DNA of 64,000 nt from GCA-2401735 sp051252095 (GTDB lineage: Bacteria > Pseudomonadota > Gammaproteobacteria > Burkholderiales > Methylophilaceae), in assembly GCA_051252095.1 (NCBI GenBank), contig JBPOFK010000001.1:1-64000 (forward strand), given 5' to 3'. Every line of letters begins with the position of its first letter. The first letter of the stretch is position 1. This document shows, one piece after another, positions 6,872 to 15,258 of the stretch. Both the position numbers and the translations under genes were made by a program. Below the pieces are notes generated by a model. It had not been told where the DNA came from. It made no database searches and saw nothing but the letters and a program-made list of their open reading frames with translations.

Positions 6872-7434
6872 AGTTGACTTTAGTTAGGCACACTAGTCTG
6901 CAAATTCAACCAGGTATTTGTTATGGGCAAACGGATGTTGATGTAGCCGTCAGTTTTATGCAGGAGGCAGCTGCTACTAAAGCCAAAATTCAACATTTAG
7001 TCTTGGATGCGGTATTCACGAGTCCTTTACAACGCTGCGTCAAATTGGCAAACGCATTGGGGTTTGTTGAAGCAGGGCATGATGATCGACTAAAAGAATT
7101 ACATTTTGGTGATTGGGAAATGCAAGCATGGGATGATGTGCCTCGTAACTATTTTGATGAATGGGCACAAAATTACGCACATATGGCCCCACCTAACGGA
7201 GAAACATTTGGTCAATTACAAGCGCGTGGCGTAATCTTTATACAGGAATTGCGTAATGAATATCACCACGGACATGTGTTGTTGGTGACACACGGCGGTA
7301 TGATTCGGGCTTTGGTCGCACATGTGTTGAATATGCAATTAAAAGGTTTATTCAGAATCAATGTGGATTACGGTAGCGTAACAGAATTAGATTTTACAGA
7401 CGATATTCCAAGAATCAATTACGTGAATCGATGA
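6868..7434 (+). CDS. cobC: Alpha-ribazole phosphatase (histidine phosphatase family)
   Basis: A histidine-phosphatase-family enzyme removing phosphate from alpha-ribazole phosphate. The catalytic LVRHT motif is 4 residues from the proposed start, with KELHFGDWEMQAWDD further on and LVTHGGMIRALVAH carrying the second histidine. The start TTG 6868 overlaps the cobS stop by 4 bases and has GGAG 8 bases upstream; ATG 6853 in frame would add five residues. The product is 188 residues, normal for CobC. The stop overlaps cobQ by 4 bases. The histidine phosphatase family is broad, and the specific assignment rests on the neighbours cobS and cobQ. Confidence 0.88.
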   Translation: MKLTLVRHTSLQIQPGICYGQTDVDVAVSFMQEAAATKAKIQHLVLDAVFTSPLQRCVKLANALGFVEAGHDDRLKELHFGDWEMQAWDDVPRNYFDEWAQNYAHMAPPNGETFGQLQARGVIFIQELRNEYHHGHVLLVTHGGMIRALVAHVLNMQLKGLFRINVDYGSVTELDFTDDIPRINYVNR

Positions 7435-8930
7435 GAATGACAGATTCATGGCTAACAATCATGGTGCAAGGCACCACTTCAGATGCTGGTAAGACTACAC
7501 TCGTTGCAGGAATATGCAGAGTTTTGTACCGCAAGGGGATTAAGGTTGCGCCATTCAAGCCGCAAAATATGGCACTTAATTCTGCAGTGACAGTGGATGG
7601 TGGTGAGATTGGGCGCGCGCAGGCAGTACAAGCGCAAGCATGTCATATTGAGCCACATGCTGATATGAATCCAGTGCTCCTCAAACCAAATTCCGATACT
7701 GGATGTCAGGTAATTATCCACGGGAAAGTCATTGGTAACCAAGAAGCTGCGGCTTATCATGATTATAAAAAGGTAGCTATGTCAGCGGTAATGGCTTCTT
7801 GGCAGCGCTTGATACACCAGTATGACATAGTCGTTGTTGAAGGTGCAGGTAGCCCGGCAGAAATCAATTTACGTGAGGGCGATATTGCGAATATGGGCTT
7901 TGCTGAAGCAGCAGACTGCCCAGTGATTTTAATTGCAGATATTGATCGTGGTGGTGTATTTGCACATATAGTTGGCACACTTGCATTGTTATCAGAAACC
8001 GAGCGCAAGCGTATTGTCGGTTTTGTGATTAACCGTTTTCGTGGCGATATTGCGCTTTTGCAGTCTGGTTTAGATTGGTTGGAAGAAAAAACAGGAAAGC
8101 CGGTCTTTGGGGTGCTTCCTTATTTACACAATTTTCATTTAGAAGCAGAAGACGCAATTAGTCGCAATGAGGTTGTTAACCAGTCTGATGGCAATAAAGC
8201 AACTCACCAAAAGCTTAAAGTGATTGTGCCAGTTTTGCCGCATATCGCTAACCACACAGATTTTGATGCATTGCGATTGCATCCGAACGTAGACTTTCAG
8301 TATATTAAGCTGGGTGATTATATTCCGCGAGCGGACTTAATTATCTTACCAGGTAGTAAAAACACTTGCCATGATATACAGCATTTAAAAGACTTCGGCT
8401 GGCAGCGAGCACTTACTAGCCACATTAGGCATGGCGGCAAAGTATTAGGTGTTTGTGCTGGTTTTCAAATGCTAGGCAATACTATTGAAGACCCTGACGC
8501 TGTTGAAAGCGGTACAACTCAGGAGGGTTTTGGATGGTTAATGATTCAGACTATTTTAGAGAAAAAAAAGCAACTGAAACAAGTGACCGGTCACTTAAGT
8601 TTTATAGCAAATAAATTTGCTGGCTATGAGATTCATATGGGCAAATCTACTGGACCAGCAATGATTAAGCCTGCCTTAATGATTGATGAGGAAAACGGAT
8701 TGCGCCCTGAAGGCGCTGTGTCGGATGATAATCAAATTGCAGGGACCTATGTGCATGGTTTATTTGACCATCCAGAATCATGTACGGCTTGGCTTAAGTG
8801 GGCGGGACTAGAAAAAGTGGCAGATTTTGATTACAGGGAAGTGCGTGAGCAAGAGATTAATCGATTAGCGGACATGCTTGAACAACATTTAGACTGGGAG
8901 AAACTAGAAACATTGTTAGCATGTTCTTAA
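7431..8930 (+). CDS. cobQ: Cobyric acid synthase
   Basis: A 499-residue glutamine-dependent amidotransferase that amidates four peripheral carboxylates of adenosylcobyrinic acid diamide. The N-terminal ATPase-like domain has MVQGTTSDAGKTTLVAGI (P-loop-like), then KPQNMALNSAVT and VEGAGSPAEINL. The C-terminal class-I glutaminase-like domain has LGVCAGFQMLG with the nucleophilic Cys, and GTYVHGLFDHP with the His. Length is usual. It is the last gene of the rightward operon. Corrin-ring genes that would supply its substrate are not in the window, so either they lie elsewhere or the enzyme works on salvaged incomplete corrinoids. Confidence 0.95.
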   Translation: MRMTDSWLTIMVQGTTSDAGKTTLVAGICRVLYRKGIKVAPFKPQNMALNSAVTVDGGEIGRAQAVQAQACHIEPHADMNPVLLKPNSDTGCQVIIHGKVIGNQEAAAYHDYKKVAMSAVMASWQRLIHQYDIVVVEGAGSPAEINLREGDIANMGFAEAADCPVILIADIDRGGVFAHIVGTLALLSETERKRIVGFVINRFRGDIALLQSGLDWLEEKTGKPVFGVLPYLHNFHLEAEDAISRNEVVNQSDGNKATHQKLKVIVPVLPHIANHTDFDALRLHPNVDFQYIKLGDYIPRADLIILPGSKNTCHDIQHLKDFGWQRALTSHIRHGGKVLGVCAGFQMLGNTIEDPDAVESGTTQEGFGWLMIQTILEKKKQLKQVTGHLSFIANKFAGYEIHMGKSTGPAMIKPALMIDEENGLRPEGAVSDDNQIAGTYVHGLFDHPESCTAWLKWAGLEKVADFDYREVREQEINRLADMLEQHLDWEKLETLLACS

Positions 8931-9062
8931 AGATACACAGTTAATTTATCGTTGATGGTTCAATTTCCCAAAAACTGAACACAGAACAATAACGCTATGA
9001 TTTATTACCAATTTTGCTAATGCATTGTGTAGATAAAAAATTCCAGATACCGCAGCCACTCA

Positions 9063-9184
9063 CGTCATCGCGAGCGAAGCGTGGCGATCCAGTACGTGTC
9101 CATTAAGATGGGGTTTAATGCAGTAAGCGTTGGGTTGATAAAGTTGACTGGATTGCTTCGTCACTTGCGCTCCTCGCAATGACG
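9063..9184. repeat. Inverted REP-like repeat between convergent operons
   Basis: Two related arms facing each other: 9063-9090 (begins cgtcatcgcgagcg, ends ggcgatcc) and 9150-9184, whose reverse complement begins cgtcattgcgaggagcg and ends gcaatcc. They enclose 59 bases without genes. Dispersed copies of this type are common between convergent bacterial genes. The remaining gap 8931-9062 holds nothing I recognise. No further copy was noticed in the window. Confidence 0.6.
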
Positions 9185-9202
9185 GTGGTTAACACGAAAA
9201 GA

Positions 9203-9415
9203 TTAAGCAGCCACTACTTTAATGGTTTGGTTTAAACAGACTACAGTCTGCCCTGCGCGGATTTTAGCCGTTTTTCGTAACTCTACTTCACCATCTACGG
9301 TGACAATGCCATCTGCGACCATTTGTTTACCTTGGCCACCACTCTGTGCAATACCTTCAATTTTTAATAAGTCACAAAGTGCAATATGTTCGCCTTTTAG
9401 TGTAAATTCATTCAT
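9203..9415 (-). CDS. ybcJ: S4-domain RNA-binding protein (YbcJ-like)
   Basis: A 70-residue protein consisting of little more than one S4 RNA-binding domain: HIALCDLLKIEGIAQSGGQG, then VADGIVTVDGEVELRKTAKI and RAGQTV. Size and sequence fit the YbcJ family of free-standing S4 proteins, thought to act on rRNA or ribosomes. It is the last gene of the leftward cobalamin operon, 2 bases after cobU, probably a passenger rather than a B12 gene. Confidence 0.85.
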   Translation of the reverse strand: MNEFTLKGEHIALCDLLKIEGIAQSGGQGKQMVADGIVTVDGEVELRKTAKIRAGQTVVCLNQTIKVVAA

Positions 9416-9417
9416 GA

Positions 9418-9945
9418 TTATCCTTTGAGTTTCAGCGGTAAGCCAGCAGCAATAAAACTTACTTCATCTGCTATAGCCGCTATTGCCTGATTCAACCGAC
9501 CTTGTTCGTCTTGAAATAGGCGATTAATTTCACCTAATGGCACAATACCCATACCGACTTCGTTACTTACTATTAAAACTGTACTTTTTAGTTGAGGCAA
9601 CACATCTAACAGTGCTTGTTTTTCTTCCGACCAAACGACTGTTTCAGGCGAGTCGCAATCTGGGCAAATACATTGTGCTAACCATAGAGTTAGACAGTCA
9701 ACGATAATGCAATTGTTGGCTTTGTCATGCGCTCGTAAAGTGTTTGCAAGCCTGAACGGTGCTTCAATAATTTGCCAATCTTTAGGTCTGCGCTTTTTGT
9801 GATGGGCAATACGTCTTGCAAACTCTTTATCATATACTTGCGCAGTTGCTACGTAAGTAACAGCTAACTCACTTACTTGAGCTAGCTGTTCAGCATAAGC
9901 GCTTTTACCAGAGCGGGCGCCTCCTAAAATTAAATGCACTGTCAT
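9418..9945 (-). CDS. cobU: Adenosylcobinamide kinase / guanylyltransferase
   Basis: A 175-residue bifunctional enzyme that phosphorylates adenosylcobinamide and then attaches GMP, giving the substrate of CobS. It has the P-loop GGARSGKSAYAEQLA at the N-terminus, then YVATAQVYDKEFARRIAHHKKRR with the guanylylated-histidine region, IVDCLTLWL and VSNEVGMGIVPLG. Length is normal. It is 3 bases from the btuF-like gene in the riboswitch-controlled operon, in the opposite direction to cobS and cobT with which it works. Confidence 0.95.
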   Translation of the reverse strand: MTVHLILGGARSGKSAYAEQLAQVSELAVTYVATAQVYDKEFARRIAHHKKRRPKDWQIIEAPFRLANTLRAHDKANNCIIVDCLTLWLAQCICPDCDSPETVVWSEEKQALLDVLPQLKSTVLIVSNEVGMGIVPLGEINRLFQDEQGRLNQAIAAIADEVSFIAAGLPLKLKG

Positions 9946-9948
9946 TTA

Positions 9949-10755
9949 TTACGCTACTTTATCTTGATGTTTATGCCATTGTTGCATAATTGATGTTAAC
10001 TGTTTTAAACCATGGCTAAATATGGATGGTCCTGGCTGCAGAATGTCAGCAGACTTAATTTCAAATACCATATTATGCTTGATAGCAGGTATTGCAGACC
10101 AACCAGTTCTCGCTTTAATTTCAGCAGCTTGAAACTTCTTGCCGCACCATGAACCAATGATAATGTCTGGTTTTTTTGATAGTACCTGCGCTGCTGTCAC
10201 CATACGATCCTTTGCATGATGAAAAACGGAGAGTTCAGGAAAACAATCTTCACCACCAGCAATATCAATTAACTCTGCAGCCCAGCGGATACTACACATC
10301 ATGGGGTCATTCCATTCTTCAAAATAGACTTTTGGTTTGCGGGACAAGCTTTTTGCTGTTTCGCGCGCCTCATTTATTTGCATTTGAATATCAGCAACAA
10401 TATCTTCCGCTTTTTCTAATGCACCAACCAAGCGACCTGTGGTGAGAATCATTTTTAAAATATCATCTATTGAGCGTTGATTGAAGACATGCACTTCAAT
10501 ACCAGCTTTAATAAGGTCAGCTGCAATCTCAGCCTGTAAGTTGGAAAACCCTAGCACTAAGTCTGGCTTTAAAGCTAGAATCTTGTCTATTTTAGCCGTG
10601 GTAAAGGCGGCCACTTTTGGTTTCTCTAGACGTGCAATTTTAGGCCGTGTGGTATAGCCAGAAATGCCTACGATTCGATCCTGCTCACCCAACAAATACA
10701 ATACTTCAACTGTTTCCGTTGTCAAACAAACAATGCGTTTTGGCAATGCATTCAT
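9949..10755 (-). CDS. btuF: BtuF-like corrinoid-binding protein, no signal peptide
   Basis: A 268-residue type III periplasmic-binding-protein fold: RIVCLTTETVEVLYLLGEQD, then GISGYTTRP, KPDLVLGFSN, VYFEEWNDPMMCS and PDIIIGSWCGKKF. These match cobalamin-binding proteins of ABC uptake systems. The N-terminus MNALPKRIVCLTTE begins directly with the first beta strand, so no signal peptide is visible. Its ATG overlaps the end of bluB by 4 bases, which makes a longer start unlikely. No btuC or btuD is present in the window. It may work with an unlinked transporter, or in the cytoplasm; the product might also bind a precursor. The family call is firm, the location and partner are not. Confidence 0.8.
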   Translation of the reverse strand: MNALPKRIVCLTTETVEVLYLLGEQDRIVGISGYTTRPKIARLEKPKVAAFTTAKIDKILALKPDLVLGFSNLQAEIAADLIKAGIEVHVFNQRSIDDILKMILTTGRLVGALEKAEDIVADIQMQINEARETAKSLSRKPKVYFEEWNDPMMCSIRWAAELIDIAGGEDCFPELSVFHHAKDRMVTAAQVLSKKPDIIIGSWCGKKFQAAEIKARTGWSAIPAIKHNMVFEIKSADILQPGPSIFSHGLKQLTSIMQQWHKHQDKVA

Positions 10756-11420
10756 TTGTCTCTATCCTGCCAGCTATTTTCCATCAACATCTCTGACAAT
10801 GGTTTCTCTGTTTTCCAGCCTTCTTCAACCAGCATAGGAGACTTATAAAATGAACTGACATAACCTAAGCATAAAATAGCAATGGGTTTAGCACCTTCTG
10901 GCATCTTGAGTAAAGTGGATAATTTAGGTGGATCAAAGAAGCTCACCCAGCCCATCCCTATGCCTTCAGCGCGCGCTGCTAACCATATGTTTTGAATGGC
11001 GCAACTGACAGATGCTAAATCCATTTCTGGAATCGTACGGCGACCAAAAATATGTGCTTCGCGGTGATCGCAAAGTGTGGCGACTAAAAGTTCTCCGCAA
11101 TCCAATACACCCTCAACCTTTAGGCGCATAAACTCAGCCATACGAGCGGTATTCTCATATTCACCAATCGCTTTTGCTGTATTGATGCGCTCTTCTTCAA
11201 CTTGCGCATGGATAGCTTTTCGCATGGTGGAATCAGTAACTCTTATAAAGCGCCACGGCTGCATCAGGCCGACGCTTGGCGCATGATGCGCTGCTTCTAA
11301 TAGTTTTTGAAATATTTCAGATGGAATGGAGGTAGGCAAGAAATGGCGCATATCACGCCGTTCTGCAATCACTTTGTAGATGGCTGCCTTTTCCTGCTCT
11401 GGATAACTAAGCTTGCTCAT
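10752..11420 (-). CDS. bluB: 5,6-dimethylbenzimidazole synthase
   Basis: A 222-residue flavin-destructase of the nitroreductase fold, which makes the lower ligand 5,6-dimethylbenzimidazole from reduced FMN and oxygen. Recognisable parts are RRDMRHFLP, HHAPSVGLMQPWRFI, IPEMDLASVSCAIQN and AEGIGMGWVSFFDP. It feeds CobT, encoded in the facing operon. Oxygen dependence fits the aerobic character of the window. It lies between a membrane protein and the btuF-like gene downstream of the cobalamin riboswitch. Confidence 0.95.
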   Translation of the reverse strand: MSKLSYPEQEKAAIYKVIAERRDMRHFLPTSIPSEIFQKLLEAAHHAPSVGLMQPWRFIRVTDSTMRKAIHAQVEEERINTAKAIGEYENTARMAEFMRLKVEGVLDCGELLVATLCDHREAHIFGRRTIPEMDLASVSCAIQNIWLAARAEGIGMGWVSFFDPPKLSTLLKMPEGAKPIAILCLGYVSSFYKSPMLVEEGWKTEKPLSEMLMENSWQDRDK

Positions 11421-11483
11421 TAGTCTAATTTAAAAGCCGTATTAGAGACTCCTCATAACACGGCTTGAATTGAATATGCTCAT

Positions 11484-12050
11484 TTAGATAGAAGTTGTTG
11501 TTGCACGCAGGTCTATTGTTGGTAGTGCCTTGGCTAAAAGCCAAAATACTACCAGATACATTACTGTATAAACCATATAGCTTGGTAGATATTCCCAGCC
11601 ATGCTGTAGCGATTCGATTACACCTTGAGCTGGAAATCGGCCAGAGAATAAGTAGTATGTTTGTGTCGAAATTACAAAAGCTAAGAACGTGGCTAAGACG
11701 CTAGCAGGTAAGAATTTTAATAAGTTGTAAGGCGCACTCTGTTTTCCAAGCCAAACACCTGTTAACCACATGACTGCATAGGTAGGCAACATTCCCCAAT
11801 ACCCATCTGTCAAACAGAAGGCTTGGAAGCTATCAATTGCTGCAGCTCCAAAATCGATAGCTGTTGCTAGCGCGACAAAAAATGCAAACCAAGCAGCTCT
11901 TTTTAAGCATAGGCCACCAATGAGTAGCAGCGCTAAGCTAGCATCAGGTAATGCAACATGGGTCATAACATGGCTACCACGTGTGAGTAGCATTAAAAAT
12001 GCCAAAACGGCTGCAATAATAATCTGCTTATTGATTTGTGACGTATTCAT
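11484..12050 (-). CDS. Membrane protein in cobalamin riboswitch operon
   Basis: A 188-residue protein with five to six hydrophobic segments (among them IIIAAVLAFLMLL, WFAFFVALATAIDFG, FLPASVLATFLAFVIS and YMVYTVMYLVVFWLLA). ATG 12050 is preferred because GGAGAAAGTT stands 7 bases before it; a longer frame from 12080 has no such site. It follows btuB by 39 bases and precedes bluB, so it is under the riboswitch. Position and topology suggest an uptake component for cobalamin, its precursors or cobalt, perhaps replacing BtuCD. I cannot assign a named transporter family from sequence alone. Confidence 0.65.
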   Translation of the reverse strand: MNTSQINKQIIIAAVLAFLMLLTRGSHVMTHVALPDASLALLLIGGLCLKRAAWFAFFVALATAIDFGAAAIDSFQAFCLTDGYWGMLPTYAVMWLTGVWLGKQSAPYNLLKFLPASVLATFLAFVISTQTYYLFSGRFPAQGVIESLQHGWEYLPSYMVYTVMYLVVFWLLAKALPTIDLRATTTSI

Positions 12051-12089
12051 AACTTTCTCCATTTTTATGGTTGGTATCATACCATTTTT

Positions 12090-14024
12090 TTAAAAATCTG
12101 CCTTCATGCCAACGCGCCATGTGCGTACAAAATCGACGGGAAAAATCGCATCATCTTGTATTTGAATTGAATTTTCTTGTTCAAATAAGTTATTAATTGA
12201 AGCAAAGAAATCTACATTTTTATAAGCATAGCGAATCGCTAGATTAGTTGCATTGTAATTGTCTTGTTTTTGATCAAAGGTATTTGCAAAATCATTGTAG
12301 GCATACGCTTTAGCACGCCATATATGATTTAAATTTAAGCTAGCATTTTGATAAAATCGATAGTTTAGGTTGGCAACAACGCTGTGTTTTGGTACGCCAG
12401 GCAAGTCTTTACCATTAAACGCACCAGCGCCGCTACTTTCTTTATCAATTTTAGCGCGAGTGAAATTGTAGATAATAGATGCATTTAACAAGTCATTAAA
12501 TGTGAAGTAATCTTGTATTTCGAACCCATATTTATGAGTTTTATCCAAATTACTGTTCGTACCAAAAAAGCCGAGGGTAGGATCCAAATAAATCTCATCA
12601 TTAAGTTCTGAATAAAAAGCGACCAATTTAAGTCGGTTGTTTGAAACAGTATGATTCAAACCTAGATTAAGTGTTTTCACTTTTGCTGGTTTAATAAAGT
12701 TGTTAAAACCACCACCGAATAAGAAAAATCTATCAATATCTGGTGCTTGGAACGCTTGATTATAGTTGGTAAACGCAGATAGTTCAGGTGTAAATTTATA
12801 ATTTGCACCGATATCCCAAGCAGTTAGATTGTCGCTTTGTTTTAGTGTTTGTCCAACATTTGGTTTATAAACGTAGCTTACCTTTTCTTTTCTAACCCCT
12901 GCAGAAAGTGTCAGCCCATTGACTAGCCATTCGGCTTGGTGCTCAGCACTAATGAAATAGGCTTCATTATCTTTTGTTGTAACATTGGTGCTTGCTTTGC
13001 GATCACCATCAAAGTTTTGTAAGCCCACAATCACACTAAATTTTTCATCAGTAAAACGCGCACTGAACTCATTTCCTTCGTAATCATAAGTGGATGCGTT
13101 GAAAAAGGTAATAAAATCAGATGTTTTATCTTCTCTGAAATGAGAGGCTTTAAGCGATAGTTGCTTTGTGACATCGTACTCTGCACCTACCTGCCATCTG
13201 TCACTATTAAGTGCTTGATGTGTGTAAGTTTGATTAAAAGGTCTTTTTGTGACTTGTCTAGGATCGTCTTTAAATTCCGCTTTAGTTAATGGATTCACAT
13301 ATCTGGTATCGTTGCGTGAGCTGGTTCCTTCGGCAAAAAATCTTAAGTAGTCAGTGGGTTTTATTTTTAACTTCACATTTTGACTATTACTTGTAAATTG
13401 ATCTTTATGACCAGTTTCATCTTTTTTGCTGAAACCGTCGTGGCTATCATGTGCCAATGTGGCTGACAAGTCGATATGCTCTTCTGATATACCTGCTTGA
13501 ACACTATGATTTTTTTGACCATAGTTGCCAAGAGACGTCATGATAGTCACGCCTGATTTTGCTTTGGTATAAATTTGAATAGCGCCTGCAGTAGCACCAT
13601 CACCATAAATAACCGAGCCACTACCTTTGCTAATCTCAATGCGTTCAATGTTAGAAAGCGGGATGCCAGCAAGTAGCTGCGAAGACAAATCAATATTGTT
13701 AAGCCTTTGACCATCAACCGTAATCACTACGTTTTGATTGCCATTTTCATTTCCATAGCCACGTAAATTAATAGAGGCGGTTGCCTTGTTTGTTGATACC
13801 GCGTTAAGTGAAGTTTGTTGCGCTAAAAATTCCAAAAGTGTTGCGGCGCCAGAATTTTCTATTTGCTTAGCAGTATGAATTTCAGAAGCATAAGTGGTTT
13901 CAGTATCTTTACGCTCAAATCGGTTTGCTTTTACAGTGATGTCATCTAATTCAATGCTTTCAGCTGAGTATATAGATGGTGCGAATGCCAACCCGATCAG
14001 GCTGGCGATGAGTGTTTTTTTCAT
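12090..14024 (-). CDS. btuB: TonB-dependent cobalamin receptor (BtuB-like)
   Basis: A 644-residue outer-membrane receptor with signal peptide MKKTLIASLIGLAFAPSIYS. It has a TonB-box-like IELDDITVKA, a plug domain (about 35-145) with VITVDGQRLNNID and IERIEISKGSGSVIYGDGATAGAI, and a 22-strand-type barrel ending in TWRVGMKADF with the terminal aromatic residue. The start ATG 14024 has AAGGGA upstream; the open frame extends further, but only through the riboswitch leader. Substrate is assigned from the cobalamin riboswitch directly upstream and the downstream B12 genes. It is the first gene of the leftward operon. Confidence 0.9.
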   Translation of the reverse strand: MKKTLIASLIGLAFAPSIYSAESIELDDITVKANRFERKDTETTYASEIHTAKQIENSGAATLLEFLAQQTSLNAVSTNKATASINLRGYGNENGNQNVVITVDGQRLNNIDLSSQLLAGIPLSNIERIEISKGSGSVIYGDGATAGAIQIYTKAKSGVTIMTSLGNYGQKNHSVQAGISEEHIDLSATLAHDSHDGFSKKDETGHKDQFTSNSQNVKLKIKPTDYLRFFAEGTSSRNDTRYVNPLTKAEFKDDPRQVTKRPFNQTYTHQALNSDRWQVGAEYDVTKQLSLKASHFREDKTSDFITFFNASTYDYEGNEFSARFTDEKFSVIVGLQNFDGDRKASTNVTTKDNEAYFISAEHQAEWLVNGLTLSAGVRKEKVSYVYKPNVGQTLKQSDNLTAWDIGANYKFTPELSAFTNYNQAFQAPDIDRFFLFGGGFNNFIKPAKVKTLNLGLNHTVSNNRLKLVAFYSELNDEIYLDPTLGFFGTNSNLDKTHKYGFEIQDYFTFNDLLNASIIYNFTRAKIDKESSGAGAFNGKDLPGVPKHSVVANLNYRFYQNASLNLNHIWRAKAYAYNDFANTFDQKQDNYNATNLAIRYAYKNVDFFASINNLFEQENSIQIQDDAIFPVDFVRTWRVGMKADF

Positions 14025-14179
14025 TATCTTGTCCCTTAATACATGCGACCCCGCATGTGAATAAATATGACTAAGCCATACAGAAGGGTAAAAGAGACAA
14101 AAAAGCACACTGATTAGACAGTATTGCAGCTTTGAGACCGACACCCCGCGGTATATCCTAGCGCGCCTAACATAGGCAG

Positions 14180-14373
14180 GTTGTTGCGTAGGCCGGTCTC
14201 CGGGCTTATGAGCTCTGAATATTACGCCTTCCCAAGTTTTTACTCAGTGGCTGATGTAATATCATTGAATACACTCACTTACCGTTGCGGGGGCAGCATA
14301 GGACTTATTCATGGATGAATGCACCTATTTCCCAGTTTCACTTTATTGTAAGAAAACAATAAGGCACCTAACA
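14180..14373 (-). promoter_or_regulatory. Cobalamin riboswitch
   Basis: On the minus strand the leader of btuB carries the conserved cobalamin-aptamer parts in order: a GGTGC-type start near 14325, CCGCAACGGTAAGTGAG, GCCACTG (14245-14251), TTGGGAAGGCG, and the B12 box AGCCCGGAGACCGGCC (14191-14206). The outer stem limits are approximate. Binding of adenosylcobalamin would shut off btuB and, through the operon, the membrane protein, bluB, btuF-like gene and cobU. The leader lies about 155 bases before the btuB start, room for an expression platform. Confidence 0.95.
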
Positions 14374-14511
14374 ACAGGGCTTATTATAAGCGCTGGATAT
14401 TAAATGACAACGAAAATTTAATACAACAGACTAAAATAAATGTACCAAGTTACTTTGAATAGTCGATGTTAGCTATTGACTAATATGATTTTTTTAAATT
14501 ATAGTGAGCTT

Positions 14512-14697
14512 ATGGATGCGGACTTAAAAAATTTAGAAGAAAAAATATCAAAGCTTATTGCTTTGTGTAACTCGCTACGTGAAGAAAATATGCAATTACG
14601 AGAAAAATCTGCAACCTTAAAAAGTAATATGGATCAAGCAAGCGTAAAGCTTGAAGCCTTACTTGGTAAACTACCACAAGATGAAGAGGCCGCATGA
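14512..14697 (+). CDS. ZapB-like small coiled-coil protein (TIGR02449-type)
   Basis: A 61-residue all-helical protein, MDADLKNLEEKISKLIALC followed by a heptad pattern (LREENMQLREKSATLKS). It resembles the short coiled-coil proteins often placed directly before zapA, related to the Z-ring factor ZapB. ATG 14512 is chosen because the coiled coil starts there; upstream in-frame starts at 14476 and 14485 have no better ribosome site. It overlaps zapA by 4 bases, so the two are co-translated. Function by context only. Confidence 0.75.
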   Translation: MDADLKNLEEKISKLIALCNSLREENMQLREKSATLKSNMDQASVKLEALLGKLPQDEEAA

Positions 14698-14996
14698 CAA
14701 CTAAGTCCGTAGATGTTCAAATTTTGGGACGTGATTTCACCGTTTCTTGTACCGATGAGGAGCGCCAAGGCTTATTGGATGCTGTTAATTACCTTGATAA
14801 AAAAATGCGTGATATACGCGATGCAGGCAAATTAGTCGGCGTAGAGCGCATTGCTATCATGGCGGCATTGAACTTATCGCATGAAGTGCTTAACACCAAA
14901 ACTGGTGATATTGACATAGGTGATTATAAGCGTAGGATTAATGCAATGCAGAATCAAATTGATGAAGCGATTGCAGAGCAAAATAAATTACTTTAA
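14694..14996 (+). CDS. zapA: Cell division protein ZapA
   Basis: A 100-residue protein, KSVDVQILGRDFTVSCTDEE followed by LLDAVNYLDKKMRDIRD and VERIAIMAALNLSHEVL. This is the typical ZapA N-terminal domain plus C-terminal coiled coil, which bundles FtsZ filaments at mid-cell. Its place directly before 6S RNA matches the conserved zapA-ssrS order of many beta- and gammaproteobacteria. Confidence 0.95.
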   Translation: MTTKSVDVQILGRDFTVSCTDEERQGLLDAVNYLDKKMRDIRDAGKLVGVERIAIMAALNLSHEVLNTKTGDIDIGDYKRRINAMQNQIDEAIAEQNKLL

Positions 14997-15043
14997 TTCT
15001 TAAAGATACGCATTCTGTAATAATTCTGATTTATCATTCATTT

Positions 15044-15244
15044 GTTTGCTCTGGTGTTGCTTGAGTCTAATATTCCTTGAACTAGTCTTTGTTATAGGTT
15101 TCGGCTCATCAAGTTGCGGTGCGATCGCTCTAAGTTGGGATTACTTTTAAGTGACCCTTGGCGAGTGAACCTAATGCGCTTTAGGCTGTTACCACCTGAA
15201 CTTTTTGGTTCAGGATTAACGGCTCAGGCAACACCAGAGCAAAC
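15044..15244 (+). ncRNA. ssrS: 6S RNA
   Basis: Terminal stem is perfect over 17 bp: 15044-15060 (gtttgctctggtgttgc) with 15228-15244. Inside are the conserved flanks ttgagtctaatattccttg and ggtttcggctcatc, and on the 3' side ttaacggctcaggcaac, enclosing the single-stranded bubble that mimics an open promoter and holds the housekeeping RNA polymerase in stationary phase. It lies 48 bases after zapA, the usual position. Exact processed ends are not known. Confidence 0.93.
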
Positions 15245-15258
15245 AAATTTTGATTGAA

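Noticed and set aside
14025..14144. N-terminal 40-residue extension of the btuB frame
   Set aside because: It runs into the riboswitch leader and would hide a perfect signal peptide that starts at 14024.
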